DNA of 64,000 nucleotides, from the NCBI GenBank assembly GCA_945910005.1, contig OX246743.1, forward strand, positions 42,814,736 through 42,878,735, in the 5' to 3' direction. This DNA is from Isoperla grammatica. Taxonomy: Eukaryota > Arthropoda > Insecta > Plecoptera > Perlodidae. Numbering within the stretch: the first letter of the stretch is position 1; every line of letters starts with the position of its first letter. The notes below the pieces were generated by a model. That model was not told the origin of the DNA and made no database searches. It saw nothing but the letters and a program-made list of their open reading frames with translations. This document shows, in pieces, positions 17,676 through 30,280 of the stretch. The position numbers and the translations under genes are program-made.

Positions 17676-19389
17676 ATGATTTCTGCCAGATTTTCCCAAA
17701 TTACGAGGGGTCTTATGACCTCCTCAGTCAGAAGGAGTGCAGGCCACAATGACGGTGGTATGCCGGGAGGTGTAAGTAATATTTAATCTGCTAATTTTAT
17801 TACCTAGCCTACTTATAGTCCCAAAAATAAAATGCTTAGGCCTAGCCCTAGGCTAATGGTCGACACTGTAGGTAACCTTACCTAGGCCTATTTCACAAGT
17901 GCTGCTCTTTGCAGCCTCTGACCTAGCCTCCTATGAGCCATAATTATTTACACTGGTAGGCCTAGGCTCTGTAACCTTAACCTGAATGCCTAGGCCTACC
18001 TAATCGCAAATGCTCAGTGGCAAGAATTTTGTGAAGTTATTCGTAGCCCTAGGCCTACTCGTTCCCTAGGGGCTAGCCAAGGTCGTTAATAATCTGCTGT
18101 AAAGCCAGGCCTAGTCTTAAGCCTGGGTGTTTGACAGCTGTAATTATGTGGAATGTAACTGTAAGTCATTGATGTGAACACTCATTTACAGAGCTTGAGT
18201 AGGTCCTAAGCCTGGCCCCCTACGTGTCTCAACTCTTCTGATGCTCCGACACAGGCGTAGGCCTAGACCTAGGCCCCTATTCGCGTTTAAATCCAAAGTG
18301 GCTGAACTCTGGTGGACAAATCGAGAACCAGTACAGCCGGGATTAGGCCATTATCACATTAGGTTCCGAACTGACAATTGCAATCGTAAACAAAGAGCCA
18401 ATAACTTAAATTATATGTTTGTTTGTGATTAAGACTTGTCTTATTAGTTATTATTGTTAAACTCATTTCCTAGTTGCACAATTTTAGGATTTTCAGCTGG
18501 TCAAGTCACAAGTGTGATTGGAGAACCGTAGATTGAGATTGCAATTGGCGACTCCAGTCTACGATTCCAATTGTAGTGTGATATGGGCTTTAGCCGTGCG
18601 TTGTTTATCCCTGCTCGGACGGCCATGATGGTCGCGACGGTGGCGCGCCTACATCTCGGTTTAAAGGTGAATAGCGTTAGTCGTTGGCCAAGGCACCGTA
18701 ATATTTTACGCGACGCCTACCCTTTCCAAATAAGATCTGTTTCTATTTTGTGTATTTCTAAGTAGCGCAGTGTTAGGGCTTGTGAACCCCGCATATGGGA
18801 GCCTCTTGTTCACTAGGCCTAGGCTATTCTGGCTGCTCAAATTTGTTAAAAATGGTAAAGGAAGTTCTAGAGTAGAGATACGCCTGCACTTGTAGAGCAC
18901 GTTTAGCAAAGCCAGTTGTAGCCTATTATGCCTACTATCTAGCTTATTTTAATATTCTCTCCACCTGTACGATAAACAAACAACAGCAGACAAAGGCTAT
19001 TGAATTAGGTACAGTACTTTAATTCTAGATTCATACAATGAGCAACTCACGAACTACGTTTAACCAACCCTAAGAGGAGTTGATAAAGAAGGTTTCTGTA
19101 CTACACTTAATTTATATAATGTATGCGTGTTTTTTTTTATTAGTTACCTATTTATTAAACATCTAGAAAGAAATTATTGTTCAAGAAAAAATTTGCAACA
19201 TTTAATTTTAAAGTGTGCTGATTTTTTTATGTACATATTTACCATAGGTATACCTGTCATTATTTGTTTCAGAATCTTCCTTTTGGCATCCACAACAGAT
19301 ATCGTCTGACTGCTTTGTTCGTCGTTTTCTTCGGTTCTGGTCTTGCCGCTCCATTCATGGTTCTTAGACATCAACTTCTTAAGAAATGA
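17676..19389 (+). CDS. COX7C: cytochrome c oxidase subunit 7C
   Basis: Exons 17676-17771 and 19273-19389 join in phase 0 to give 70 residues, the usual precursor size. MISARFSQITRGLMTSSVRR is the mitochondrial presequence. NLPFGIHNRYRLTALF leads into the single transmembrane helix VVFFGSGLAAPFMVLRHQ, ending LLKK, which closely matches animal COX7C. The product is a structural subunit of complex IV in the inner membrane. A 3'-UTR intron is likely (donor after 19412, acceptor at 19954-19955), with AATAAA at 20109-20114. The intron 17772-19272 is rich in AGGCCTA motifs. It converges on the minus-strand membrane-protein gene ending at 20591. Confidence 0.95.
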
Positions 19390-20130
19390 ACATCTCGCAT
19401 TTTAGTCATAAGGTAACTTAAATGATAAAACATCAGATAGAGATAGATGATGCATTTGAATCTAATTTGTACCCATGTAGTCAGTCTTACCAACCAAGTC
19501 ACAAAGATTTTGGTATAACTATGAGGCTTTTTGTAATTTTAATATCATACTACCAAAATATGATAGGGTAATATTAATAGATACAGTAAGTTAATTCAAC
19601 TAATACAATCACGGACTCACGGTTCGTTTGACAAGTAGGACATGCTCACTCCCCCGAACTGTATTTCTTTTCAAAAAGCCATCTGCAGATCTTGTTTTAT
19701 GGCTTTGACAACTTTAGCGTAGGTTGGGAGGTAAAATGGGCCAGCTAGTCAATAAATGTACACATTTGTTTAAATTATTCACCTGGCCATCTAGACTCGT
19801 TCTGTGATTGGGTGTTGCCTTGATAAAAACTAAGTAAACCTTCTAGTTCTAGGCTAGTTAGATCATGTCATTGAAATTTGTACATGCTGCAATTATAAAG
19901 CAAAAGAGTTATACCTGTAGTGCAGTGTCCTAATATATATATTTTGATGTTTCAGGAATGGAAGTGGGTACTGTAGTCTACCGTGCAGCAATAATTTGAT
20001 TTAATAGGAGCTTCAAAATTATTTGTATCAATTTATCAACAGAATTGTTTGTATGCACTGTACATTTTCTTTTATAAGTGTATTTACATTACCAGTCTAA
20101 CACACTGGAATAAAATGACTATACTATACA
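19390..20130 (+). other. COX7C 3' UTR with intron and poly(A) signal
   Basis: CATAAG|GTAACT near 19412 and TGATGTTTCAG before 19956 define a plausible UTR intron; AATAAA at 20109-20114 follows. No other gene is seen. Confidence 0.55.
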
Positions 20131-20590
20131 AAACTTGCTTTTGGATTCAATTTATTTCATTGAAATGATATGGCTTTATGATCAAGCTGTGCAAATTAAA
20201 TGTGCTCAGTATATTCACTAGAATTCTATAGAATTCTTCTGCATATTATTTATTATCTAGCCACAAAAATTTAAATAACTTGATCATAAGCCAAGCCAGG
20301 GTAGGCCCTACTGGTGCCCAGGTGATAGCACAGCTTGACATTGTCAGCAAAGTGTAGACCTAGACACAACATCCAATCAGCAGCCATGTTAGATAATATG
20401 CTCACTTAAATCACTGGGCCCGTTATGGAGAAGGAGTCTTCGCTTCACATGCAACAAAGTAAGAGATAAACCTAAAAATTACTAAATTGAGACAAAACAC
20501 ATACATACATACACATTCACATAAATTGAGACAAAGTTTTACAAAACTAATCTTTTATTATTAAAAGTGCTATACAAATCACAAACACGT

Positions 20591-23500
20591 TCAAAAGTCA
20601 ACTGGTGGTGGCTGAGGTCCTGGCTGAGATCTCCTCCGTCCTGCGGGAAGAGAAACGGGACAGATAAGAAACACGGACAGGTATGACACACTTGAATTAG
20701 AGTCGCTCGTATCAATTACCTCTGTGAAGATATTGCCCCGACGAACGTTCTGCTCGGGAACGTCTCTTGGGCATCCTAGGTGGGGCAAACCTCCCCTCCT
20801 CCATCACTTGGCGGTCGCGCTCTGCGATACTCGCGTAGCTGGGCTGGTTCTCTGCATTATTGGGGTAGCTGGGGCGGCGCTCCGTGATATTGGGGTAGCT
20901 AGACTGGTTTTTTATGTTGTTGGGGTAGCTAGATCGCTGCTCGCCATTATTGGGGTAGCTAGACCGGTTCTCCCCATTGTTGGGGTAGCTAGACTGATGC
21001 TCCCTGATATTGGGGTAGCTGGACTGGTTTTCTATGTTGTGGTAGCTAGATTGGTTCTCCCCATTGTTGGGGTAGCTAGACTGATGCTCCCTGATATTGG
21101 GGTAGCTGGACTGGTTTTCTATGTTGATGGGGTAGCTAGACCGGTGCTCCCCATTATTGGGGTAGCTAGACCGGTTCTCCACATTGTTGGGGTAGCTAGG
21201 GTGGTGCTCCGTGATGCTGGGGTTGTGCTCTGGGATAATGGGCAAACTGGGCTGGTCCGTTGGTGGTGAACGGCGAGTCTTTCGTTTCCAGAAGGCGTAT
21301 TTCTAGTAGAGAGAGATGGACAACATTACATTAATACTCGACTAAGAAATGGTCTTGAAATCAGTGTTGAGTCCTGAAATATCTATGTGGAGTGATTGGT
21401 CCTTTTTGTTTATATTAACACCCCTAACTTGATTAGGATAATTAGGAGATCAATAGTTTTGTTTCACACATTTTGGCTGTGGTGTGTCATTCATTTTTGT
21501 GTAGGAGAAAACCTTGGCAGATAAAACGGTTGTGATTGTGATGTGATTTGTATTACCACTCACCCCCCCTTTATCACATAATTTTAAAACTTCTGGTATA
21601 TTCACACATGAAACCTAGTAGGTCTACCATTCATGAATCATGCTCGAGAATTGTGGGAGAACAGAGCACTTATCTTCTTTCAAACATCCAGAGTTGAAAC
21701 TCCATTACATTTTCCACATTTTCGTTTGTCTGTTCAACTTCCTGTTGTACGATAATATCGTGTCACAAAAACTAGACTCCCTCATAATTTAAGAGCACCG
21801 ATTTGTAGAGCCGGAGAATCTGAGCTCGATCCCCAGTTTGGGCAAGGTTTATTATTATTGTTGCTATATATAATTCCCTATGATCGCTCATAGCTGTAGC
21901 ATGTTGGCACCAAGTAGAAACACAATGCTCGGCACTTATTCCGATCCACCGGGACAATAGTTTTATTGCAAATCCTACGCTGCCAACCGTCGTCGCAAAT
22001 GATCGGTTTTAAAAGTAGGAATGAAAAATAAATTTGTATTTATAGTCGACCCACTCAGTTACAAGAACTGATTTTTAGTGGGGGACATTTATACCATGTT
22101 CTATTCACGTGCTCCGTTGTTATAACGATTCTAAAGTGACCGTTTACATATACACTAGTAGCTGATCGATAGATTATCCAGTTCCAAATTTAAAAAAACC
22201 CATGCCCGAACCAGGATTTGAACCCTGGCCCTGGAAGCCCGAGCAACGCTCACCGAGTACTTGTTGGGCTTCTCTAGCGACTCTGGATCGACCAGCCGAG
22301 TGTCCGACCCCAGTAGTGAGTCTCGCTCCTCGCCGTCGGCACGCTCGCCGACAATCTTGGGCTTGCTCTTGCCCCTGCGTCGACAGCACCACACCCACAG
22401 GCAGCAGCAGCAGATCACCAGGAAACCGGCCCCGCCGGTCAGGACCCCAATCACCGTGAACCGGTTCGAGTACTGGACAGACGGCAACAGAAACTAGTTC
22501 GTGATCGGGCCCGTAACTGTTGGTGGGTGGAATTAGTGGTAAAAATGCAGAGTTAAGTGTCAAGTTAAGTACAGGATTTGTTGCTATGAAATTGTTTTAT
22601 TATATGCTATTTTCCATAAGAAGAACAATCTCCATAGCAACCATAAAGAAACCACATACAGTACTTAACTCGATTGTGCATTCCGCCCGCTGTTGAGCTG
22701 GTTTATTAGTAGTACTAGATTGTGGCCCGTAACTATGGAGATGATATCGCTAGTACATACTCATACTGTAACTATTCTTGTAACTGTAGATATGGTATTG
22801 GAAGTAGGACAGTAATACTCGGCCCAGTAACTAAGGATAGTACTGTATTGCTAGTTTGTCGTTAAGTTAGCACCAGTTAAGCCAGACTCTACATATGACC
22901 ATCAGTGGTTAACGATTTGGGGATTAAACCATCGTAGATTCAAACGTCCGTGATTATGTCGGACGTTGGCGTTTAAACCTGTTTGCTGTAACGCCCACAA
23001 CGGTATAGATACGTAGTCGTGAGCTCACCATGCCAATGCAGTTAGTATCAGCAAACGGGTTAGGACAGGGAATGCAGGCTCGGGAGCCAGGATCCGGTTG
23101 GTAGGTTCCGCTCTCGCAGGGCAGACAGAAGGCTCCTTCCTCCGGGCTGAACATCCCCATCGGGCAGGGGACTAACAGAGACGGAGCAGAGACGAGAAGC
23201 ATTAGATGGGATGATAGTCTAGAAACTTGATCTACGAAACTAATCTTAATCTATGAAACTTCCAATGTCTTAGATTGCCAGACAGCATTTCTTCCTCAAC
23301 TTTATAATATTAATAATAATAATGAATGATTAATATTATTATTATTAATGAATGAACATTTTATTTTCTTGATGTTTTACCTATGGTTTTATAATTTTAA
23401 AAAATCACAACAATGAAACTCATAAGTGAAATATTAAAAATTAAATTCTGGGTAGTGGGAAAGTGTTCAAATTACAATAAAAAAAATGTTTTAGGTAAAT

Positions 23501-26500
23501 GAAAATTATTTCATTTTTGGGTGTTTTTGAGTAATTTTTCAGACATTTTTAATGATGCAGCAAAAGGGTTAAACATACTGATATTGTATGAGATGTAGGT
23601 AAATAAATTAAATGATGCCATATATTATATCCTGAAATACATTAGAATTGTCATTGGATTTTTTTATATTATTGATGATGTAGGCCCTACTTAAGTAACG
23701 TAAAACATCAATCCCCTTTTCAAGGGCATCATATTTCAAATTCCTAAGTATTTGTGCAGTTTCAACAATATATAGCCAACAGCTGTAGTACGTGTTGCAG
23801 GTAACACAGTTCAGGGTGTCTTGCAAACACCTTCAACACTGGACACAAACAAACGAGTGAGTGAGAAGTCGAAGGTAGCGGGTTGACTCACAGCACAGTT
23901 TGTCCTGCAGCTGGAAGCCGGCGAGGCAGCCCTCCATGAGGGCGAGGGAGATAGACTTGGGCACGGGCTTGAAGTCCACCTTCCGGTACGACAGCCTGAA
24001 AAGAACTTAGAATGAGGACCAAGTCAGACAGGCTTTTACCACGCACGTCTGTTGGGTCGTTTAGCAAGCCAATACGTTGTCCGTGGAAGTTTATTTTATT
24101 TTTTATTTATTTATTTAATCAGTACATTACAGGTAAATTGCAATTGGTAAATAGATGTAATCCGGTAAGCTGCCCTCAAAAACACAGTTTGAGTAGTATG
24201 ACAGAAGTCGTATAAAGAAAATGGTACACAAAAATTTGTGTAGAATTTTAGACAAAAAGTATAACTAGAACTAACTTATCTAGAAAAAATAAAAAACCAT
24301 AGGAATGCTTCAAGCACAATGTTTAAATTTTTGTGAGGGAACTCCTAAAATGATAAACTAAACTCATCAAAGGGGAAAATTGGATATTAACAAAACACCT
24401 TCATCTGTGAAAATATTATGCACTAAGTGATTCTGTTTGGCATCTGTTGACTGCCTGGGATACTGTCCCCATGCCATTCAGTTAACAAACACATCGTCTG
24501 GTAAAGCTTCTTTTTCTAAAAAAAAAACAAAAACCCATATTGTACTTTGTAGCCTACTGTATTTTTAAACAATTGTTATGCCAATTTATGTGATTTGTGT
24601 GTTTAAGATAGACTCGTTGCTAAATGTTGCTACATTGTTTTCCGATTGTTGACACATATTCGATCGAGTGCATGATTGTGTGCCGTCGTTTACGTTAGGA
24701 TCGCATGTTTAAGCTACTCGCATTATCATGTCACATTCAGTTGGGAAGTCATATTGGTGGGGGTGCCGAGTTGAAGAAAATATTGCGTGCCTTGTCAAAG
24801 TTTTTTTAAATAATTTAGTGAAAATATTAGGTGTACCTTAAATAGGTTCTGAAGATTTTCGTCAAAATATTACAATTTGCGTCGGATAACACAGATTTAT
24901 GATTCCCTTGTGGGTTGTAAGTATAATCATGTGTAGAATACACCACCACTGCGTTGTAGGATACCTATGTAGGAGGCACTTCCCCCGCCCCCCTATCCTC
25001 GTACATGTCTTCCAGTTTCCCCGCCGTTGTACAGACCAAACTCCAATCAAACTTCAAATTGAAAATATGCGGCTGTACTTTCAAAATTGAACCGATAACT
25101 TAGGGCACAAACTTGTTCCCTTTGATGTTGAACTTCTAACAATGTTTAAAATGTCCACAACAATTGGAACAAATTCGAAATCGTTTTCATTTTTTTTTTA
25201 TATCTGCTCCCGGTGTCTAACAATGAAGTCAGGTAGGGGATAGGAAATTAATCCCATCATATTCTGGCCCCTAGGTAAATCATTATCGTAGAATATTATT
25301 TTCAAATACAAACTATAATCGTTGTTTAGTCTGGATAACGTTTAATTAAACTTTAGCAAGCGCTACGTAAAGTCTGAAACAAGCTGAAAGGCCCCCACCT
25401 GGCGTGTCTATGATGCGCTGTAGGTTCTTCTCGATGAGGCTGACAAACTTGGCCTCCACCGCCTCCTTGCATCCAAGGTCGCACACGGTGTTGTTGAGGG
25501 TGGGCAGTAGCGAGAATATGTTGGACACGTGTACCACCATGTTTACCATCAGGTTGCTCTGACCCTGCCAGACAAACACACAAACAATAGTTTTTGAACT
25601 GCCCAGGGACTGACTACCTTATCGTGCTGGGCAATTTAGTGATCCCGAGAGCTATGCCGGCGGCAGAAGCGTATGCTTCTGTCACCCTAGCTGGACAGAT
25701 CGATGGGGAGAAACTGGACTCCCCGTTTCCTTTACGCCCTACCCTGTTCCTGCCTAACTAGGTATCAGTTGAAGATTGTTTTGAGAAAATGTTCAAGGCA
25801 AACCCAGTCTACACTATTTGCCTGAGGAAAAGGTTAGGGAGGACCTTCAGTGATGATTACAGGTAGCCGTTATCGAACCGGCGACCACCGGAATTAGATG
25901 CTTGCTTCTAACTGCTGGTTTTAAATATTTCCCCAATGGCAGCAGTTCGGTTCACCGTGATATAATATCACACGGGTCATCCTCGCCCCCTCCCCCCGGG
26001 CCCCCCCCCCCACTCAAGGAGAGGGTAGACTCACCAGGTCGTTGTAGCACAGCGGGTACGCGATGTCCACGGAGCAGAGGTTCTCCCGGCCGCACAGTCT
26101 GCCCCCCCCCTCGCCCCCCCTCCCCTCCCAAGGAGAGGGTAGACTCACTAGGTCGTTGTAGCACAGCGGGTACGCGATGTCCACGGAGCAGAGGTTCTCC
26201 CGGCCTCACAGTCTGCCCCCCCCCCCCCCCCACTCAAGGAGAGGGTAGACTCACCAGGTCGTTGTAGCACAGCGGGTACGCGATGTCCACGGAGCAGAGG
26301 TTCTCCCGGTCTCACAGTCTGCCCCCCCCCTCGCCCCCTCCCCCCCAAGGAGAGGGTAGACTCACCAGGTCGTTGTAGCACAGCGGGTACGCGATGTCCA
26401 CGGAGCAGAGGTTCTCCCGGCCTCACAGTCTGCCCCCCCCCCCCCTCGCCCCCTCCCCCCCAAGGAGAGGGTAGACTCACCAGGTCGTTGTAGCACAGCG

Positions 26501-26777
26501 GGTACGCGATGTCCACGGAGCAGAGGTTCTCCCGGCCTCACAGTCCACCCCCCCCTCCTTCCCCCCCCCCCCCCCCAAGGAGAGGGTAGACTCACCAGGT
26601 CGTTGTAGCACAGCGGGTACGCGATGTCCACGGAGCAGAGGTTCTCCCGGCCGCACAGTCTCTCCTTGAGCAGGTTCGGCAGGAACATGCTCCACACGTC
26701 TAGATCCTCCTCGTTGCAGTGCGGGTTGGCCGAGTACTGGACGGCGATGCGCTCGTAATACTTGGGCAGGTCGATCA
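20591..26777 (-). CDS. single-pass membrane protein with GCC2/GCC3-type cysteine module and repeat tail (5' part missing)
   Basis: Exons are 26777-26596, 25564-25399, about 23995-23892, 23171-23029, 22493-22254, 21302-20720 and 20640-20591. The extracellular part has a conserved-looking Cys-containing region (CNEEDLDVWSMFLPNLLKE, VCDLGCKEAVEAKF), then PCPMGMFSPEEGAFCLPCES with GTYQPDPGSRACIPCPNPF, the spacing of GCC2/GCC3 (ephrin-receptor-like) modules. A membrane helix (FTVIGVLTGGAGFLVICCC) is followed by CRRRGK, then a cytoplasmic tail with about 13 decapeptide repeats ending PPPVDF. The frame between 25399 and 23995 does not close with the best acceptor: either a small exon was missed or the weaker acceptor before 24005 is used. 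Exons 5' of 26777 were not found. Exact family unknown; a receptor role is inference. Confidence 0.7.
20760..21235 (-). repeat. 30-bp coding minisatellite, decapeptide SSYPNNGENR
   Basis: About 13 in-frame 30-bp units encode variants of SSYPNNGENR, SSYPNIREHQ and SSYPNNIKNQ; one unit is a residue short (SSYHNIENQ). Eleven units carry Tyr-x-Asn. The unit length preserves the reading frame throughout. Confidence 0.9.
22020..22100 (-). mobile_element. hairpin-tail retroposon remnant
   Basis: CCCACTCAGTTACAAGAACT and GATTTTTAGTGGGGGACAT form the family's inverted repeat, with a T/A-rich tail (minus-strand ATAAATACAAATTTATTT). Confidence 0.6.
22200..22250 (-). mobile_element. tRNA-like SINE fragment beside the transmembrane-exon donor
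   Basis: The minus strand reads GGGTTCAAATCCTGG, a B-box-like element, starting only a few tens of bases into the intron after the donor at 22253. Confidence 0.45.
23202..23880. other. AT-rich intron
   Basis: Intron between GCC2-gene exons. It contains an imperfect ATT palindrome near 23308-23350; otherwise nothing is recognised. Confidence 0.4.
24010..25398. other. intron that may hide one small exon
   Basis: The flanking exon phases (phase 1 donor at 25399, phase 2 needed at 23995) predict either an unseen exon whose length is 1 modulo 3 or use of the acceptor before 24005. No convincing exon was found by eye. Confidence 0.35.
25620..25915 (-). mobile_element. tRNA-derived SINE
   Basis: The minus strand carries GGTCGCCGGTTCGATAACGG (B-box region) followed by a body with TTTTCCTCAGGCAAATAGTG. 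The head and the TTTTCCTCAG part recur at 46270-46460, so this is a dispersed family. Confidence 0.6.
25985..26660 (-). repeat. six-unit array made from an exon 3' end plus its donor site
   Basis: Units of about 106-115 bp repeat the exon segment encoding RENLCSVDIAYPLCYNDL with the following GTGAGTCTACCCTCTCC and a G/C homopolymer spacer. Donor equivalents occur at 26596 (true), 26481, 26366, 26255, 26149 and 26035. Only the 26596 unit joins upstream coding sequence. Confidence 0.9.
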
Positions 26778-27882
26778 CTGTAAGCCGCATTGAGAACAAT
26801 TGTTACGGCCACGGCGACTCGGTTGAGTTATTTATATTTTTTATTTTTAATATTTTTTATTTTTAATATTTTTTATTTTTAATATTTTTTATTTTTAATA
26901 TTTTTACTTTTTGTGTGAGGGCTATAGCCACGGCATTCTAGCAGGGCGATACGCTCGTACTTCATTGCAACTTATACGGCAAATGCTAATGGGGGGGGGG
27001 GGGGGGGGGGGCAATGCTACGGGACAATGTTAATGCACAATGGAGTACTTGCTACACCATATAAAATGTAACTGAACAGCTGCAAAATAAAATACAATAC
27101 AATACAATACATTCGTTCGAGACACTAGAAATCACACATATATTCCCATCTATGATAAATACAGAGGCATGTATATAAGAAGTCGTCAAGAATATCTTGA
27201 CACTAACAGATGATTGTGCAGATGTGATCGGGGTGCAAGAGAGGTTGATATTTAAATCCCCCCCCCCCCTCAGCCCCATTGCATGCAAAAGGTTTGTTGT
27301 TATCTCATACATGTTTTAGGCAAATTTGATTTTAAAAGTGTTTTAAAGCTTAATTAGAAGATATATAATTAAATGAATTTCCTCAGGTTCTCTTACAAAT
27401 CGATACTTTGTATGACATTACGTAATTTTCGAAAGACAGATAGACAGCCCCCGAAACTTACGTAATTATCTCAATATCTGTGGTATGTCACGCATCAAAC
27501 GGTTCCCCTACAAGGGACGTATGCTACAACTTGCAAACTAGATCTTGCCTAGAAACAACGAACAATGTATGTATTATTCACATAAATCACCACCTCAAGT
27601 AATGTTTAACGCAAATTTAGTTAAAAATGTTAACTTAATTACTTTGTTTACCCAGTCCAGTTAGAGGAGTGCTTTGATACGCGCGACGAGCTCACCTAAC
27701 GAGCTTGGTTTAACATGCTTAATTGTTGTTAAGTGCTTTGGCCGGGTCTCGGAGATGGATGGCGTTGTGCGGTTGTATCGGTTCGTGCAACGAGGATAAC
27801 TGAGACGATGACATTGTACAACCATCAACGCACTCTTAAAAAGCCTTGCATTGTCATGATTCAGCCATGAGTTTTATTATAA

Positions 27883-27999
27883 CGCCCGGCTAAACGTTTA
27901 GCACTGGGCTAACTTGTTTTTTCCTATGAAACCACGCTTAGGATTGGTGGTTTCCATGGAGAAAACAAGTTAGCGGTGGGCTAAATATTTAGCCGGGCA
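27883..27999. mobile_element. 117-bp foldback MITE flanked by TTATAA
   Basis: CGCCCGGCTAAACGTTTAGC mirrors GCTAAATATTTAGCCGGGCA, and inner arms AACTTGTTTTTTCC/GGAGAAAACAAGTT pair. TTATAA occurs on both sides (27877-27882, 28000-28005). Confidence 0.75.
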
Positions 28000-28382
28000 T
28001 TATAATACCGGGCCAGTTACACAGATAACTAATTATACACTGGTTGTAGGGTTATGTACGTTAGAATATACCTGCGCAACACATACCTACTTCAGATCAA
28101 GCAGGTCTCATTAGCTCAAGTGAAGATCTACGGTCAAGATCTCGATCGAGGTGGGTCCCTCCTCGTGGTGACCGGTGCCCGCAAAGAGGACTCTCGTGCA
28201 TATCTTTCATCACCCATATATTTTCTCATGTCATGATCATGCTTACCTTCCCCCCTTTCTCATTCTCATTCATACCGGCCATCTTTAGCCCCGCGCCTCC
28301 CCCCCCCAACCCCCTAACTGGACTCCCCCGGCGATGAGTGGTGAATGTGGAACGTCCCCCTCTCATACAAATTAAAAAAAAT

Positions 28383-28440
28383 CACATTTGGAGTCAACCC
28401 ACTCAGTAACGAAACTTATTTGCAGTAGGGGACTTTAATT
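28383..28440 (-). mobile_element. hairpin-tail retroposon remnant
   Basis: CCCACTCAGTAACGAAACTT followed by TGCAGTAGGGGACTTTAA matches the dispersed family. Confidence 0.5.
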
Positions 28441-29419
28441 TAAAGCAGCGACTAAACCAACCCTGTAGGCCCCGAACACCATCGACGAGTGAGCGATAAC
28501 CAATCAAAGCTCGATATTTCAAATACGAAACATATAAATCAGTGATCGGACAGTGCGAACACCTGCGGACAAATGTCAGAATCAACAAGGCAGATTCAGA
28601 ACAACTTTGAATTTATTGAGTGCTTCGTTGCTAGGACGGCTCCAAAGTCACCGTTTATTTATTCCTAAGACAAGAAGTAATGGAACTGAATCCTTAATAG
28701 AGGTTAAAAAACTGATGGGAACATCTTACTCCTTCAATAAGAAATGGTTCGCGGTATGAACATGTGAGCATGCGCAAGAGAACACAGCGTAATGCAACGG
28801 TCCGAAGATCAGCTTGTTTATCATAAACGAAGTGACCGGTCACCTCTGATCGGACCGAGTCGTGAGGACCCGGCATGGAACAGTCTGTGGGTTGGTGGGA
28901 CAAGTACGGGAGCGAATACTTGTCTGGTCACGACGAGCATCATTCCTGTCTGAGAGTGGTACTCAGCACGGGTACTCAGTACTCACGCTTGCTCATCGTG
29001 GACATGAGATGGTGTTATGTGTATGGTCGTAGAGGTGGAAGGGGGGGGGGGGTCTCTGGGTCTGCTTTGCTTGGGAAGCTCGCGATAATGTTGTGTTCAT
29101 TGTATAATGAATTGATGTTTATTGTGTATAGTACATGTATTGGGGTAATGGGTGCGTGGGTTGACCTGCTGCTAAAGTTGGCCCAAAGATTCTCATGCTT
29201 ATAGTTAAGTCCAATGGTGCCAACTGAATTTTCTACTTGCCTTGTTCTTGTCGCACCCCCGCCCCTCTCCTTGCAATTCTACCACCGACTGAATGTGAAT
29301 GTATTTATTATTATATAATGTACCCTACCAGTTACGTGATCTGTCTATCATTGGAGGACATTACACCATTTACTATGTGCTTCGTACTATGAAGGCCGTT
29401 TGTAACATGTGCGCTACGA

Positions 29420-30062
29420 GGTGGCCGAAACATATCAGGGTTAGGTTAAAAAATGATGCGCATTTGGTTCTGGGGTATTATTTCCCTCACGGAGGTACGA
29501 ACCTGAGTCAATTTCTCAAAAACAGTTGGGTGTCACGCAGAATGAAAAACATAAGTATAGGTTATGTATTGCAGATTAATAATTTACTGTAGGTGGCGCG
29601 AAACATATCAAGGTTTAGTTAAAAAATGATGCGCATTTGGTTCTGGGGTATTATTTCCCTCACGGAGGTACGAACCTGGGTCGATTTCTCAAAAACTGTG
29701 GGTTGTCACGCAGATTGGAAGTGTTATTTGCATAGATAATATATGGCGTATTAAGCATTTACTATGGGTGGCGCGAAACATATCAAGGTTTAGTTAAAAA
29801 ATGATGCGCATTTCGTTAATGGGGTATTATTTCCCGCACAGAGGTACGAACCGGGGTCAATTACTCAAAAACGGTGGGGTGTCACGCAAATTGGAAAACA
29901 TGTGTGTATAGGTTATATATTACAGATTAATAATTTACTGTAGGTGGCGCGAAACATATCAGGGTTTAGTTAAAAAATTCCCTAACGGAGGTACGAACCT
30001 GGGTCAATTACTCAAAAACTGTGGGGTGTCACGCAGATTGGAAAACTTGTGTGTATAGGTTA
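29420..30062. repeat. 175-bp tandem repeat, four units
   Basis: Units begin GGTGGC(G)CGAAACATATCA at about 29421, 29593, 29767 and 29943, and contain GGAGGTACGAACC and GTGTCACGCAGA. The last has an internal deletion. A fragment with the same end sequence lies near 31490-31545. Confidence 0.85.
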
Positions 30063-30280
30063 TTAGATGAGCGTAGCGAAGCGGAGTGAATCTCTCCATA
30101 CAACTCGATCGGCGCTTTGTCTGTGTGTATGTGTGTGTGTATGTATGTATGTATGTATGTGCGCTAAATTTTGTTCGTCGCGCACAGGTCAAACGGCTTG
30201 ACGTATTTGGCTGAAATTTTCGGGCAACGTTTGTGACCACTAAACTCGATGCTGTTAACATAACCAGCAAAATTCGTCAA

